This document shows positions 16,129 through 24,603 of a stretch of DNA of 64,000 bases, piece after piece. The DNA is from Peptoniphilaceae bacterium (lineage in GTDB: Bacteria; Bacillota; Clostridia; Tissierellales; Peptoniphilaceae): assembly GCA_022779285.1 (NCBI GenBank), contig JALFST010000024.1, positions 54,772 through 118,771 of the forward strand, read 5' to 3'. Numbering within the stretch: position 1 is the stretch's first letter; every line of letters begins with the position of its first letter. The notes under the pieces were generated by a model. The model had not been told where the DNA came from. It did no database searches and worked only from the letters and a program-made list of their open reading frames with translations. The position numbers and the translations under genes are program-made.

Positions 16129-16593
16129 GTGAGCCTTCTTTCCGGTTGTTTTCTCTATTTTATCCTTTTTGGCACTGCTTAGGGAGATCATTGTCTGCAG
16201 GGAAAGAGTATTTTGAAAAAAGGAAGATATCCGGATGTTCAGATCCGTTTCTATTGACAACGGAATTTTTTGCCAATAACCGGCGAATATTTTATCCCAT
16301 AGATGATGCAGCCATAGTATTTTCAGCAAATAATTGTCAATTTTTTTACGACAAGAGAAAAGTTCTCCGTCTTCATCGATCCTTTCTCCGTTTTTCCGAT
16401 TTTGTCGATGAGATAAACAGGGTAAAAACTTTTATAAAAGTGTTGAAATCCTGCTTTTTCAGATAAGAATACCGTTACCCTTTGTATTGGCAGGGAATGG
16501 ATTCTGTTCCATTTTCATCTGAAAAGGAGAGCTCACAGTCCTATTATTCTTGCACTCTTTTTGCTCTTTTTGCGATCGGTTTGAAGGCCTTGC
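16129..16593. other. AT-rich gene-free stretch with candidate promoter
   Basis: No acceptable gene. On the minus strand TTGACA (complement of 16335-16340) followed about 15 bases later by TACTAT could be a promoter for the hydrolase, giving a leader of about 170 bases and excluding the most upstream ATG. The remainder is AT-rich with no clear structure. Confidence 0.35.
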
Positions 16594-17502
16594 TTATTGG
16601 GAAAATCCATTGTTGCGGATGGCGTTGAAAAGCTTGGAAAAGCTGGCGCTGATGACGGGATCCTCGGCATCGCATGCGTGCATGACCAGATCCATATACC
16701 AAGCCAAGGGCTGATCAAAGTGTCGGAAAGAGACCTCTGCATTGATTAAATTATCAATAAAAATCTTAGGAAGGATGCAGACAGCGGATGTTCCCATGAT
16801 CGCCTCGATGATGGAAAGAGGCTCAAACATGTGGATGATTTTTTTGGGGTGGATATTTTCATCAATGAGTTTTTTTTCAATCAGCTGTTTGCTGTAATTG
16901 AGCTCGGAAGGGAGTACGACAGTTTGCCCATTGAGATCTTGATAACTTACGTCTTTTTTTGAGAAAAAGGGGTGCTTTTGGTCGAAGACCACGACATACT
17001 CGCTTATCAGGAGGTTTTCTCGGTGGATTTCCTCTTCATTTTCCGACATTCGGATGGTAATGATGATATCGAGCAGGTTCTCATCAAATTTATTCTTGAT
17101 ATCGAAGTAGTCGGATTCCGTGATTTCAAGGGCGGTTTCCGCATGGACTGCCATGAGCAGCGGTTTAATATCATGAAAAATGAGCTTCATAAACACGTAT
17201 AGAATGCCCAGACGAACCAGGTTTTTGGATTCGGTTTGGGCAATTTCTATTTTTTCTTCCATTTCCTTATGCATGACGAGGATACGTTTTCCATATCTAT
17301 AAACAATGGTGCCTAAGTTTGTCAAGCCTACAAGGCGCCCTTTTTTTCGCAAAAAAAGCTTTCTCCCCAGCTGGCTTTCCAGATGGAGGATGGATTTGCT
17401 GAGAGCCGGTTGGCTGATAAAGAGCTTTTCAGAGGCCTTTGTTAAGTTATATTCGCTTTCGACGGTCTCCACAATGTATTGAAGCTGCAGGTGACTGATC
17501 AA
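16594..17502 (-). CDS. LysR-family transcriptional regulator
   Basis: A 302-residue LysR-type protein with the N-terminal winged helix (LTKASEKLFISQPALSKSI, LESQLGRKLF) and a C-terminal effector domain. The start is TTG at 17502, six bases after AAGGAGG. It is divergent from the CoA-transferase/thiolase/transporter operon that starts at 17652, the usual arrangement for a LysR activator and its target. A short inverted repeat with the LysR T-N11-A form lies in the shared region. The effector is unknown; an acyl-CoA or short-chain acid would fit the target genes. Confidence 0.92.
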   Translation of the reverse strand: MISHLQLQYIVETVESEYNLTKASEKLFISQPALSKSILHLESQLGRKLFLRKKGRLVGLTNLGTIVYRYGKRILVMHKEMEEKIEIAQTESKNLVRLGILYVFMKLIFHDIKPLLMAVHAETALEITESDYFDIKNKFDENLLDIIITIRMSENEEEIHRENLLISEYVVVFDQKHPFFSKKDVSYQDLNGQTVVLPSELNYSKQLIEKKLIDENIHPKKIIHMFEPLSIIEAIMGTSAVCILPKIFIDNLINAEVSFRHFDQPLAWYMDLVMHACDAEDPVISASFSKLFNAIRNNGFSQ

Positions 17503-17524
17503 GGGAAACCTCCTTAAATATGCT

Positions 17525-17539
17525 ATAACTGAAAGTTAT
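17525..17539. promoter_or_regulatory. Candidate LysR-type operator
   Basis: ATAACT-GAA-AGTTAT is a perfect inverted repeat in the 149-bp divergent region and contains T-N11-A (T17526, A17538), the general LysR box. It lies close to the regulator start, fitting autoregulation and activation of the divergent operon. Confidence 0.55.
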
Positions 17540-17651
17540 GAAAACGATAGCTTATTGATCGTGGTATCTCTTAGTCGTATCTCGTATTCTGATTATAGCA
17601 TAAAAAGGTTTTACTCATGCTCTCGAAAGATCAAAAGAAATGGAGGAGTCT

Positions 17652-18323
17652 ATGAAAGAGACGAAGGTAATCAGCATGCAAGAAGCCGTTGCAAAAATTC
17701 CGAGCGGTTGCCGTTTAATGATAGGAGGCTTTGCAGGATCAGCGGCTCCGAACGAAATCATTCAAGAGATGGTAAAGGCGGGGGTGAAGGATTTGACCCT
17801 GATTTGCAACGACACGGGGGATCTTAATATCCCCGGAGAACATGTGGGGATCTTGACGCCGAACCATTGCGTGAAGAAAGCGATTGTATCACACATCGGG
17901 ATGAACCGCTACACGGTCGACCAGTTCAATAAGGGAGAGATTGAGGTGGAGTTTGTGCCGCAGGGGACTCTTGTTGAACGAATTCGAGCGGGTGGGTTCG
18001 GCCTCGGTGGAGTCTTAACACCGACCGGGCTGGGGACAGAAATCGCCGAAGGAAAAGAGCTGATCACGGTGGATGGGAAAGACTACCTTTTAGAGAAGCC
18101 TTTGCGGGCAGATGTCTGCATTGTCCGTGCCATGAAGGCGGATCATATGGGAAACGTCGTTTTCTTCGGTTCCGCCACCTCGCATTCGGCAATGATGATG
18201 ACCGCTGCAGATCTAACGATTGTGCAGGCAGATGAGATTGTCGAAGATGGTGAGATTGATCCGAATGACGTCAGCATGCCCGGTATCTTTACCGACTTTG
18301 TTGTGAAAGGAAGTGTGCAATGA
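17652..18323 (+). CDS. ctfA: Acetoacetate/acyl CoA-transferase, alpha subunit
   Basis: A 223-residue family I CoA-transferase alpha subunit (AtoD/CtfA/ScoA type). Marks include LMIGGFAGSAAPNEII and GGVLTPTGLGTEIAEGK. The in-frame ATG at 17640 overlaps GGAGG, so the ATG at 17652 is used. With the beta subunit (ATGA overlap of 4 bases) it moves CoA between acetoacetate or a short acid and acetyl-CoA. The thiolase next door makes acetoacetate or butyrate metabolism likely. Which short acid is used cannot be decided from sequence. Confidence 0.9.
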   Translation: MKETKVISMQEAVAKIPSGCRLMIGGFAGSAAPNEIIQEMVKAGVKDLTLICNDTGDLNIPGEHVGILTPNHCVKKAIVSHIGMNRYTVDQFNKGEIEVEFVPQGTLVERIRAGGFGLGGVLTPTGLGTEIAEGKELITVDGKDYLLEKPLRADVCIVRAMKADHMGNVVFFGSATSHSAMMMTAADLTIVQADEIVEDGEIDPNDVSMPGIFTDFVVKGSVQ

Positions 18324-18997
18324 GGGAATTAAGCAAAGGTGATATGAAGATTATTATTGCAAAAAACATTGCGAGCCGTCTGCCTTCGAACACGTATGTG
18401 AATCTGGGAGTTGGACTTCCGACTCTGGTGTCCAAATACATTACGGAGGAACAAAATATCAATATCCACTCGGAAAACGGCATGATCGGAGCGGTGGGCG
18501 ATATCGACTACGAAGATCCGGCATACATACCCGGGGTCATCAGCTCTTCAGGCTACCCGACCAAGTACAAGAAAGGGGCCTCATTCTTCGATTCTTCCCT
18601 GTCTTTCGGCATTATCCGCGGGGGACACCTGGCGGCCTGTGTACTGGGCACGATGGAGGTCGACCAAGAGGGCAACATCGCCAATTATACCATTCCGGGG
18701 AAGCTGGTTGTCGGCATGGGCGGCGCCATGGATCTCTGCGTCGGAGCGGAGACGGTCATTATCGCAAGCTACCATACCAACCACGGGAAGGCCAAGATCT
18801 TGAAGAAGTGTACCTTGCCGCTGACGGCAGAAAAGGCAGCCGGCATGATCGTAACGGAAAAAGCGGTTTTGGAGGTCAAGGACGGGTACCTGCTGATGAC
18901 AGCTTATAATCCGGATTTTTCTTTGGAGCAAACGCTCGCGGAAATTGAGGCGGATGTGAGAGTCTCAGATCATTTAGAAGAGATGTTGGGAATATAA
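18320..18997 (+). CDS. ctfB: Acetoacetate/acyl CoA-transferase, beta subunit
   Basis: A 225-residue beta subunit with the catalytic glutamate in HSENGMIG (E52) and the glycine-rich VNLGVGLPTLV near residue 28. GVISSSGYPTKY and KLVVGMGGAMDL match AtoA/CtfB proteins. It overlaps the alpha subunit by 4 bases and ends 10 bases before the thiolase start. Confidence 0.92.
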   Translation: MRELSKGDMKIIIAKNIASRLPSNTYVNLGVGLPTLVSKYITEEQNINIHSENGMIGAVGDIDYEDPAYIPGVISSSGYPTKYKKGASFFDSSLSFGIIRGGHLAACVLGTMEVDQEGNIANYTIPGKLVVGMGGAMDLCVGAETVIIASYHTNHGKAKILKKCTLPLTAEKAAGMIVTEKAVLEVKDGYLLMTAYNPDFSLEQTLAEIEADVRVSDHLEEMLGI

Positions 18998-19007
18998 GGA
19001 GGAAAAG

Positions 19008-20252
19008 ATGCTTCATTTTTTGCAAGATGAAATTGTTTTTGTCGGTGCAGCGCGGACTCCTGTCGGAGCTTACCTGGGGGACTTGAAAACAGTCAAGGTT
19101 CAGGAGCTGGGGGTTATCGCCCTCCATGAAGCCATTCGCAGGGCGGGCATTCAAAAAGAAGACATTGATGAGGTGGTCGTCGGGCATGTCACAGGTTCTC
19201 AGACGACCAACAATTTGGGGAATATTATTGCTATCGATGCGGGCCTCAAACATGAATCCACGGGAATGACCGTAAACCGGATTTGCGGATCAGGCATGCA
19301 ATCAGCGGTTTCTGCTGCTCTGGAGCTATTGCGTGGGAACAAAAAGGTCATCGCTGCCGGGGGAGCGGAATCTCTTTCCAGGGCACCTTATATGCTGCCG
19401 GAAGAAGTTCGATATCAGGGCTTCCGTATGGGGGACAAGAGGGTGATCGATGCCAACGATGAAGGACACCGGACGGCATCCGGGGCGAATTCCGGTATCA
19501 ACCATATGGGGAATACCGCAGAGAACATTGTGCGCAAATACCACATTTCCAGGGAGGATCAGGATCTCTTTGCTTATGAAAGCCAAATGAAGGCGAAAGC
19601 GGCGATGGAATCAGGGCGCTTTGCCAAAGAGATCGTGCCGGTGGAAGTCAAATCCAGGAAGGGAGTCACCCTTGTTGAGAAGGATGGGCACCCAAGACCG
19701 GATACCAGTTTGGAGAAGTTAGCCAAGCTCAAACCGGTATTCGAGAAGGATGGGACCGTGACGGCGGGGAATGCCTCAGGTCTGAATGATGGAGCTGCTT
19801 TTGAAATTATGACCACGGCCTCCTATGCCAAAGAACATCAGTTGCATATTATGGCCCGGTTAGTAGATTATGAAATTGCAGGGGTTGATCCCGCTTATAT
19901 GGGGATGGGACCGGTGCCTGCTATCAACCAGCTTCTTGCAAGGCAGGGTCTGGATTTAAAAAAGGATATCGGAATGCTCGAAATCAATGAGGCCTTTTCC
20001 GGACAGACCTTGGGCTGCTTAAAGGAGCTCGATATCTACCTGGGAAGTGAATACTACAAGAAGCATTTTAACCTCCACGGAGGTGCGGTTGCTTTAGGGC
20101 ACCCGTTGGGGATGACGGGAGCTCGGATTATTACAACCGCCCTATACGAATTTGAAGAGAATCCTTCGCTCCGGTATGCGCTGGTCAGCGCCTGCATTGG
20201 TGGAGGTCAAGGGATTGCCCTGCTTCTTGAAAACGGCTGTTTTCAAAAATAA
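19008..20252 (+). CDS. thlA: Acetyl-CoA C-acetyltransferase (thiolase)
   Basis: A 414-residue thiolase that condenses or cleaves acetoacetyl-CoA. The active-site residues are visible: C93 in NRICGSGMQ, H365 in GHPLGMTGAR and C396 in SACIGGGQG. AGGAGG precedes the ATG. It is slightly longer than the usual 390-395 residues, mainly in the middle (KVEEK-type loop replaced by GHRTASGANSG). With the CoA-transferase it allows acetoacetate to be converted to two acetyl-CoA or the reverse, linking with crotonyl-CoA from the 4-hydroxybutyrate locus through butyrate-pathway enzymes that are not in this window. Confidence 0.93.
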   Translation: MLHFLQDEIVFVGAARTPVGAYLGDLKTVKVQELGVIALHEAIRRAGIQKEDIDEVVVGHVTGSQTTNNLGNIIAIDAGLKHESTGMTVNRICGSGMQSAVSAALELLRGNKKVIAAGGAESLSRAPYMLPEEVRYQGFRMGDKRVIDANDEGHRTASGANSGINHMGNTAENIVRKYHISREDQDLFAYESQMKAKAAMESGRFAKEIVPVEVKSRKGVTLVEKDGHPRPDTSLEKLAKLKPVFEKDGTVTAGNASGLNDGAAFEIMTTASYAKEHQLHIMARLVDYEIAGVDPAYMGMGPVPAINQLLARQGLDLKKDIGMLEINEAFSGQTLGCLKELDIYLGSEYYKKHFNLHGGAVALGHPLGMTGARIITTALYEFEENPSLRYALVSACIGGGQGIALLLENGCFQK

Positions 20253-20272
20253 GTTCATAATAGGTGACCGCC

Positions 20273-21739
20273 ATGAATACGACAACAGAAAAATTTCAAT
20301 GGAATAAAAATGTAATACTCAAGACCGCCCTCTGCTTGGCGATCATGGGTATATTCTGGATATTGCCGGCCCCGGCGCCGATCACTCCTATGGGGATGCA
20401 GGTCATTGGAATCTTCATCGGGACGGTTTTGCTTTTATCTCTCGTCGATACGATTTGGCCTGTTTTCTTCAGCTTTCTTATGCTGTCATTGACCGGGGTT
20501 ATGAGTTTAAACGATATATTAAAAGGGTCGGTGGGAAACTGGATCTTCTCTTTTGTGGTTGCCAGCATGATCATGACCAATGCTCTCAATGAATCGGGAT
20601 TTACGACCCGGTTGACCATTAAAATCCTATCCATGAAGGCGGCAAAAAAGAGCCCCTGGTTCTTTACCTTCATCTATTTTGGCATTTGTTTCCTGGTGGG
20701 AGCCTTTATGGATCAAGTCCCCGCCACAGCCTTTTTCTTGGCTTTTACCGGTGAAATTCTTGAAAAGATCGGCTATGATTCTAAGAGTCGGTATGCCAAT
20801 GTCCTGATAATGGGGGCTGTGTTTGCGGTCAACTTAGGCGGTGCTGCGACTCCGATTTCTCACTCCCTGGTAATCTTGGGTCTGGGAATTTTTGAGCAGG
20901 CGGCAGGATATAGCATCAACCTGTTTGACTATATGATTTATGCCGTCCCTACCACCTTGGCCTTATTTGCCTTTCTTTGCCTTATCGTTCGCTTCGTCAT
21001 CAAACCGGATGTCTCTAAGGTGAAGGATCTCGACATTTCGAAATTCACTCAAGAAGTCAAGCCGATGCAGCTTCGGGAAAAGGCAATTGCCGGCATCTTC
21101 TTCGCAACGGTCGTCCTGTGGATTGCACCCGGATTGCTACAAACTATCTTGGCTGGGGATAACCCTCTCTTGGTCTTTATGAAAAAATTCAGCATTACTT
21201 TTTGGGCTTTTCTGGCCGTCATTTTGCTCGCGGTCATTCGTATTAATGATAAACCGCTCATCAATTTAAAGGAGCAGATGAATTCGAAGATCCCTTGGGC
21301 AACCATCTTCTTCATTTCCATCGGTGTTTTGTTGGGCTCCGCAGTTTCTGCAGAGGGTGTAGGGCTGAATGAATATGTCGTGGCGAATTTGACCCCGATC
21401 ATCGAAAAGGCACCGACATTGGTTGTAGTCTTCTTATTTGCCCTCGGTTCCTGTGTGCTGACGAATTTCTCATCCAATGTGTCCACGATTACCATCATGA
21501 CAGGGGTGGCGATGAGCGTATCCCTCGCTTCCAACACCCTGAACCCTGCGGCACTGGCAATTACGACAACCATGGGTGGCTGCCTTGCATTTGTCCTTCC
21601 ATCTTCCTTTGCGCCAATTGCAATGCTGCATGCAGATCCGCATTCAGATTCGAAAATGGTCATCCGGTATGGAATTGTGATGGTGCTGGCTTCCGGCATA
21701 GCGGCCTGCCTCATTGGTTACCAGCTGCTTGCCGGATAG
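20273..21739 (+). CDS. SLC13/DASS-type anion:sodium symporter
   Basis: A 488-residue polytopic protein with about 12 hydrophobic segments. Features such as NLGGAATPISHSLVILG, the long polar loop after it, and TTTMGGCLAFVLPSSFAP near the C-terminus resemble divalent anion:sodium symporters (CitT/SLC13 group). The start at 20273 is preferred over an in-frame GTG at 20264, which lies inside the AGGTG ribosome-binding site. As last gene of the CoA-transferase operon it likely imports the organic acid that the operon activates. A strong terminator follows. Confidence 0.8.
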   Translation: MNTTTEKFQWNKNVILKTALCLAIMGIFWILPAPAPITPMGMQVIGIFIGTVLLLSLVDTIWPVFFSFLMLSLTGVMSLNDILKGSVGNWIFSFVVASMIMTNALNESGFTTRLTIKILSMKAAKKSPWFFTFIYFGICFLVGAFMDQVPATAFFLAFTGEILEKIGYDSKSRYANVLIMGAVFAVNLGGAATPISHSLVILGLGIFEQAAGYSINLFDYMIYAVPTTLALFAFLCLIVRFVIKPDVSKVKDLDISKFTQEVKPMQLREKAIAGIFFATVVLWIAPGLLQTILAGDNPLLVFMKKFSITFWAFLAVILLAVIRINDKPLINLKEQMNSKIPWATIFFISIGVLLGSAVSAEGVGLNEYVVANLTPIIEKAPTLVVVFLFALGSCVLTNFSSNVSTITIMTGVAMSVSLASNTLNPAALAITTTMGGCLAFVLPSSFAPIAMLHADPHSDSKMVIRYGIVMVLASGIAACLIGYQLLAG

Positions 21740-21810
21740 GGTCGGCAAGACATGAAAAAGAGACACTCATTCAAAAAAAGAACAACAATAAGGAAGTAAT
21801 TGTTAAATTG

Positions 21811-21847
21811 CAGGACAGCATAGCGCTCTGTTATGCTGTCCTGTTTT
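21811..21847 (+). terminator. Intrinsic terminator after the CoA-transferase operon
   Basis: AGGACAGCATA pairs with TATGCTGTCCT around GCGCTCTGT and is followed by GTTTTT. Confidence 0.85.
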
Positions 21848-22385
21848 TGATTTGACGCTCATTGATCTGCTTATCCTCGAAAAGTTCCAATTCTCCGATA
21901 AAGTTTCATACAATCCGTATTTTCCGCCTTCGATGTCCGTTTGATTTATCCGGCGTATGGACGATGATTTTCTTACTCGTATCTTGTACGTAAAAACGTG
22001 TCAAACGCAAATGAACTTTTCACTCCCTGAGATGGTTTATTTGCCTCGTTTTGAGGTATGCCTTAAGAGGAAGACATCATATTCCTGAAAATGTTACGTA
22101 ATGTGCTCAAACTGAACTGAGAAAGCGTTTCATGCCGTATGAGCAACTCATAAAAATGACGAAGATGGAACCCTGCATATTTGCAGAACAAGATCAATCT
22201 ACAACTTTTTTCTTTTCCATGTCCGGAAAGAGAACGAGGCGACATTTGACCCGATTGCCATGTCGAAGTCATGCTTTCCTTTCGATATCCTGCGATCATG
22301 TTTCGTGCTGTACGTTTGCTATCACTCGGCCTTGCTACGAGATGATGGAAATTCGATACACCTTGTGAGCAACGGAAAATCCTTT
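21848..22385. other. Gene-free stretch, possibly a decayed gene
   Basis: About 540 bases with no acceptable gene. Both strands carry short open frames (for example minus strand 22063-22407) with atypical composition (many Arg, Ser, His), no ribosome-binding site and no domain I recognise. It may be the remnant of a lost gene or insertion element before the tRNA gene, but no terminal repeats were seen. Confidence 0.3.
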
Positions 22386-22414
22386 TTGACAACTTCGTTC
22401 GAAACACTTATAAT
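22386..22414 (+). promoter_or_regulatory. Consensus promoter for tRNA-Ser and SRP RNA
   Basis: TTGACA (22386-22391), 17-base spacer, TATAAT (22409-22414): a perfect sigma-A consensus, 15 bases before the mature tRNA. Confidence 0.9.
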
Positions 22415-22428
22415 GTTCTGGTAACTGT

Positions 22429-22515
22429 GGAGAGCTGTCCGAGCGGTCGAAGGAGCATGATTGGAAATCATGTATACGTGTAAGCGTATCGGGGGTTCGA
22501 ATCCCCCGCTCTCCG
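22429..22515 (+). tRNA. tRNA-Ser (anticodon GGA)
   Basis: An 87-nt class II tRNA. The acceptor arms GGAGAGC and GCTCTCC pair, the anticodon stem CATGA/TCATG encloses loop TTGGAAA with GGA, a long variable arm follows (TATACGTGTAAGCGTATC), and the T-arm GGGGGTTCGAATCCCCC is perfect. CCA is not encoded. It reads UCC/UCU codons. Confidence 0.95.
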
Positions 22516-22782
22516 TTGCACTATACGGGGAGTTAGCGGTGCCCTGTGACCTGCAATCCGCTATAGCAGGGTAGAATTCCCGGCCGAGGGGTTCCGTGTG
22601 GATCGCCGGTCTTGGTAAGCGGTGTTGACACCGTAGTCCTGCGCAAGGGATGATCCATGAACCATGTCAGGATCGGAAGATAGCAGCATTAAGTGTGAAA
22701 GTTCCTGTGTTGCAGGAGCGCTGCGGTCGAGCTGGCTGCCTTGGTTCCGAGTTCGCAGGGTTCCACAGAGCCGGGTGTGCTT
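22516..22782 (+). ncRNA. ffs: Signal recognition particle RNA, large Bacillus type
   Basis: About 267 nt. The segments GGTGCCCTGTGACCTGCA, GGTGTTGACACCG, TCCTGCGCA and GAACCATGTCAGG, then CGGAAGATAGCAGCATTAAG (domain IV, the Ffh-binding loop), are diagnostic of long SRP RNA with an Alu domain. The domain IV loop differs slightly from the common GGAAGGAAGCAGC. Ends are approximate: TGCAC near 22518 pairs with GTGTGC ending at 22780. It starts directly after tRNA-Ser, as in Bacillus where these two RNA genes are also adjacent, and shares its promoter. Confidence 0.93.
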
Positions 22783-22788
22783 ATTTTT

Positions 22789-22812
22789 GAGGCTGAGGCC
22801 TCGTTTTTTTTT
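22789..22812 (+). terminator. Intrinsic terminator after SRP RNA
   Basis: GAGGC-TGA-GGCCTC type hairpin followed by GTTTTTTTTT. Confidence 0.75.
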
Positions 22813-22847
22813 TGTTTTTTTTATAAATGTTAAACTTGGAAAACTAT

Positions 22848-22876
22848 TTGACAAAATATTTTTTACACTTTATATT
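22848..22876 (+). promoter_or_regulatory. Promoter of bacteriocin-type cassette A
   Basis: TTGACA (22848-22853), 17-base spacer, TATATT (22871-22876), in an AT-rich stretch about 70 bases before the ABC ATPase gene. Confidence 0.75.
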
Positions 22877-22947
22877 GAAATCAAAGCAGTCCCGCAATGC
22901 AGAACAAAAAAGGTTTTCTCAGCAAACTGAAAGAAAGGGTGCCCGAT

Positions 22948-23571
22948 ATGCTCCAACTCCGGAATCTCGGGAAAAGATACGGGAAAAAGATTCTTTTTCA
23001 AAATCTCCATTTGACAATTGAAGACGGTGAGTCCGTTGCAATCATCGGTAAATCCGGAAGCGGAAAGTCCACCTTGTTGAATATCATGAGCTTGATTGAG
23101 CAGCCTTCTTCCGGGAAGATTTGCTGGGATGGGAAAGAGTATACTGCCGGCAGCAGACAAGCCGCTTTGAAAATGCGGAAAGAGATTGGATATCTGTTTC
23201 AAAACTATGCTCTTATCGATCAAGACACAGTCGAGAAAAATATTCGAATCGGTCTCAAGTACAATACAGAAATTCGTGATAAAAAAGAAGCGATTCGAAA
23301 TGCTTTGGAAACGGTGGGACTCAGCGGCATGGAAAAACAGAAGATCTACACGCTTTCCGGTGGAGAGCAGCAAAGGGTTGCACTTGCCAGACTTTTGGTG
23401 AAACCCTGTTCGGTAATTTTTGCAGATGAGCCGACAGGAAATCTGGATGCTGAAAACGGGAAAAAAGTCATGGACATTCTATTCGACATGAATCGTTCTG
23501 GGAAAACGATTGTTGTCGTTACACATGACGAGAATCTGTTGTATCGATTTCAGAAAGTTGTCAAGCTATAG
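22948..23571 (+). CDS. ABC transporter ATPase, lactococcin-972 export type
   Basis: A 207-residue single-domain ATPase with Walker A GKSGSGKST at 34-42, signature LSGGEQQR and Walker B VIFADEPTGNLD. YLFQNYALIDQDTVEKNI matches the group of ATPases that go with lactococcin-972-like peptides and DUF1430 membrane proteins. The frame is open to 22897; the ATG at 22948 follows AAAGGG by about 8 bases. The paralogue at 52535 has the same Q-loop sequence (YLFQNYALVEEETVRYNI). The partner permease is probably the product of the gene at 24604. Confidence 0.88.
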   Translation: MLQLRNLGKRYGKKILFQNLHLTIEDGESVAIIGKSGSGKSTLLNIMSLIEQPSSGKICWDGKEYTAGSRQAALKMRKEIGYLFQNYALIDQDTVEKNIRIGLKYNTEIRDKKEAIRNALETVGLSGMEKQKIYTLSGGEQQRVALARLLVKPCSVIFADEPTGNLDAENGKKVMDILFDMNRSGKTIVVVTHDENLLYRFQKVVKL

Positions 23572-23636
23572 ATGCGATCAGAAATCAAGATGCGATATCT
23601 TTTGTAAACTAAATAACATTTCTTCATAGAAAACAT

Positions 23637-23665
23637 TTGCACATTCCGGAAATGCTTTCTATACT
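23637..23665 (+). promoter_or_regulatory. Promoter in front of the small secreted-peptide gene
   Basis: TTGCAC (23637-23642), 17-base spacer, TATACT (23660-23665), followed by AAAGGAGG at 23694-23700. A separate promoter here implies a gene of its own between the ATPase and the lipoprotein. Confidence 0.65.
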
Positions 23666-23688
23666 GAAAATGTGAATTGCATTGCAAG

Positions 23689-24065
23689 ATGAGAAAGGAG
23701 GCAGCCGAGCTCACAAAGAAAAAGATTCGCTGAAATGCTGCCTATATTGTTTGTGATGGTTTTGTTAGTGACAGGCATATTTAGAGATCATGCATCTGCA
23801 GATCCATTCTATGAGAGATCTCCATATCCTACGTATTCGGGCGGATGGACGCATGCAATTTTGGACCGGATTAGAGAAAGAAAATCACTGGACTCGATAT
23901 TCGGTGGTCAGGACCGCGCAGACCAAAGATGTCTACATGACCATCAAGTCTTTGAATTATGTTACGGAGATAAAAAACGGAAATAGGAAGCAAAGATTCT
24001 TTCGCAACACAATAGAGGTTCGTATGAGATTCATAAATGTGATGGGGGATAAAATGAATGCATAA
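23689..24065 (+). pseudogene. Frameshifted small secreted peptide, possible bacteriocin precursor
   Basis: No single frame covers this stretch, but three frames join at two A-runs. From ATG 23689 the frame gives MRKEAAELTKKK and stops. Losing one A in the run at 23719-23723 leads into FAEMLPILFVMVLLVTGIF followed by DHASA and DPFYERSPYPTYSGGWTHA, a good signal peptide with an A-x-A cleavage site. Losing one A at 23881-23884 then leads into NHWTRYSVVRTAQTKD and on to a stop at 24065 that overlaps the lipoprotein start. The SGGW motif and WxxY spacing recall lactococcin-972-like peptides, a weak resemblance. Either the gene is decayed, the sequence has two indel errors, or the A-runs allow slippage. 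Confidence 0.4.
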
Positions 24066-24591
24066 TAATCGTTTTTTACGGGTATTTCCATTTTTCTTGC
24101 TCATTTTTTTGCTGGCATCCTGCAGCGGGACAAAAAAAGAAAGCACGCAAAGCTCAGGGGCTGCATCGAGCGTGGAAAATTCCATCGAGATGTCTGCGCT
24201 TGAGCAGGGAAGCGGGGAGGCATGGCCTGCAGATCGTTCTGCGACAATAGATCACCAGGATCCAAAAGTATGGATTTGTGAAGGCTACAATGATTTTATT
24301 TATGGGGCGGATCGTGTCTCCCTCCTTCCTGATCAGAATAAATATCGGTTCGTTTATCATGTAGAAGAGGATGTTATCGATGTGGTCTATGATTTTCCCG
24401 CACATGCAAAGCTCAATGATATTGAGATCGAGGAACCGATCAAGGTCGTGTATCGTTATGATTTTAAGCAAAATCAATTTTCAGAGCTTCGGCAGGAAAA
24501 CAAGAACGGAGAAACCGTCGATATTTTCCCGATTAACGAAGAAAATATGGCGTATATGGCGGAAAAAAATAAAAGAGGGGTGACACGATAA
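24058..24591 (+). CDS. Lipoprotein of the bacteriocin-type cassette A
   Basis: A 177-residue protein with a lipoprotein signal peptide: charged start, hydrophobic FPFFLLIFLL and lipobox LASC (C22), then a Ser-rich linker. The mature part (PADRSATIDHQDPKVW onward) shows no domain I recognise. GGGGGAT lies 7 bases before the ATG. It precedes the large membrane protein by 12 bases. The gene at 49951 is its counterpart in the second cassette, with a similar signal, length and linker but low sequence similarity. It may be an immunity or substrate-binding accessory of the transporter. Confidence 0.75.
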   Translation: MHNNRFLRVFPFFLLIFLLASCSGTKKESTQSSGAASSVENSIEMSALEQGSGEAWPADRSATIDHQDPKVWICEGYNDFIYGADRVSLLPDQNKYRFVYHVEEDVIDVVYDFPAHAKLNDIEIEEPIKVVYRYDFKQNQFSELRQENKNGETVDIFPINEENMAYMAEKNKRGVTR

Positions 24592-24603
24592 AGAGGAGGA
24601 GAG

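Noticed and set aside
22063..22407. A 114-codon minus-strand frame before tRNA-Ser
   Set aside because: No ribosome-binding site, odd composition and no recognisable domain. Kept only as part of the possible decayed stretch.
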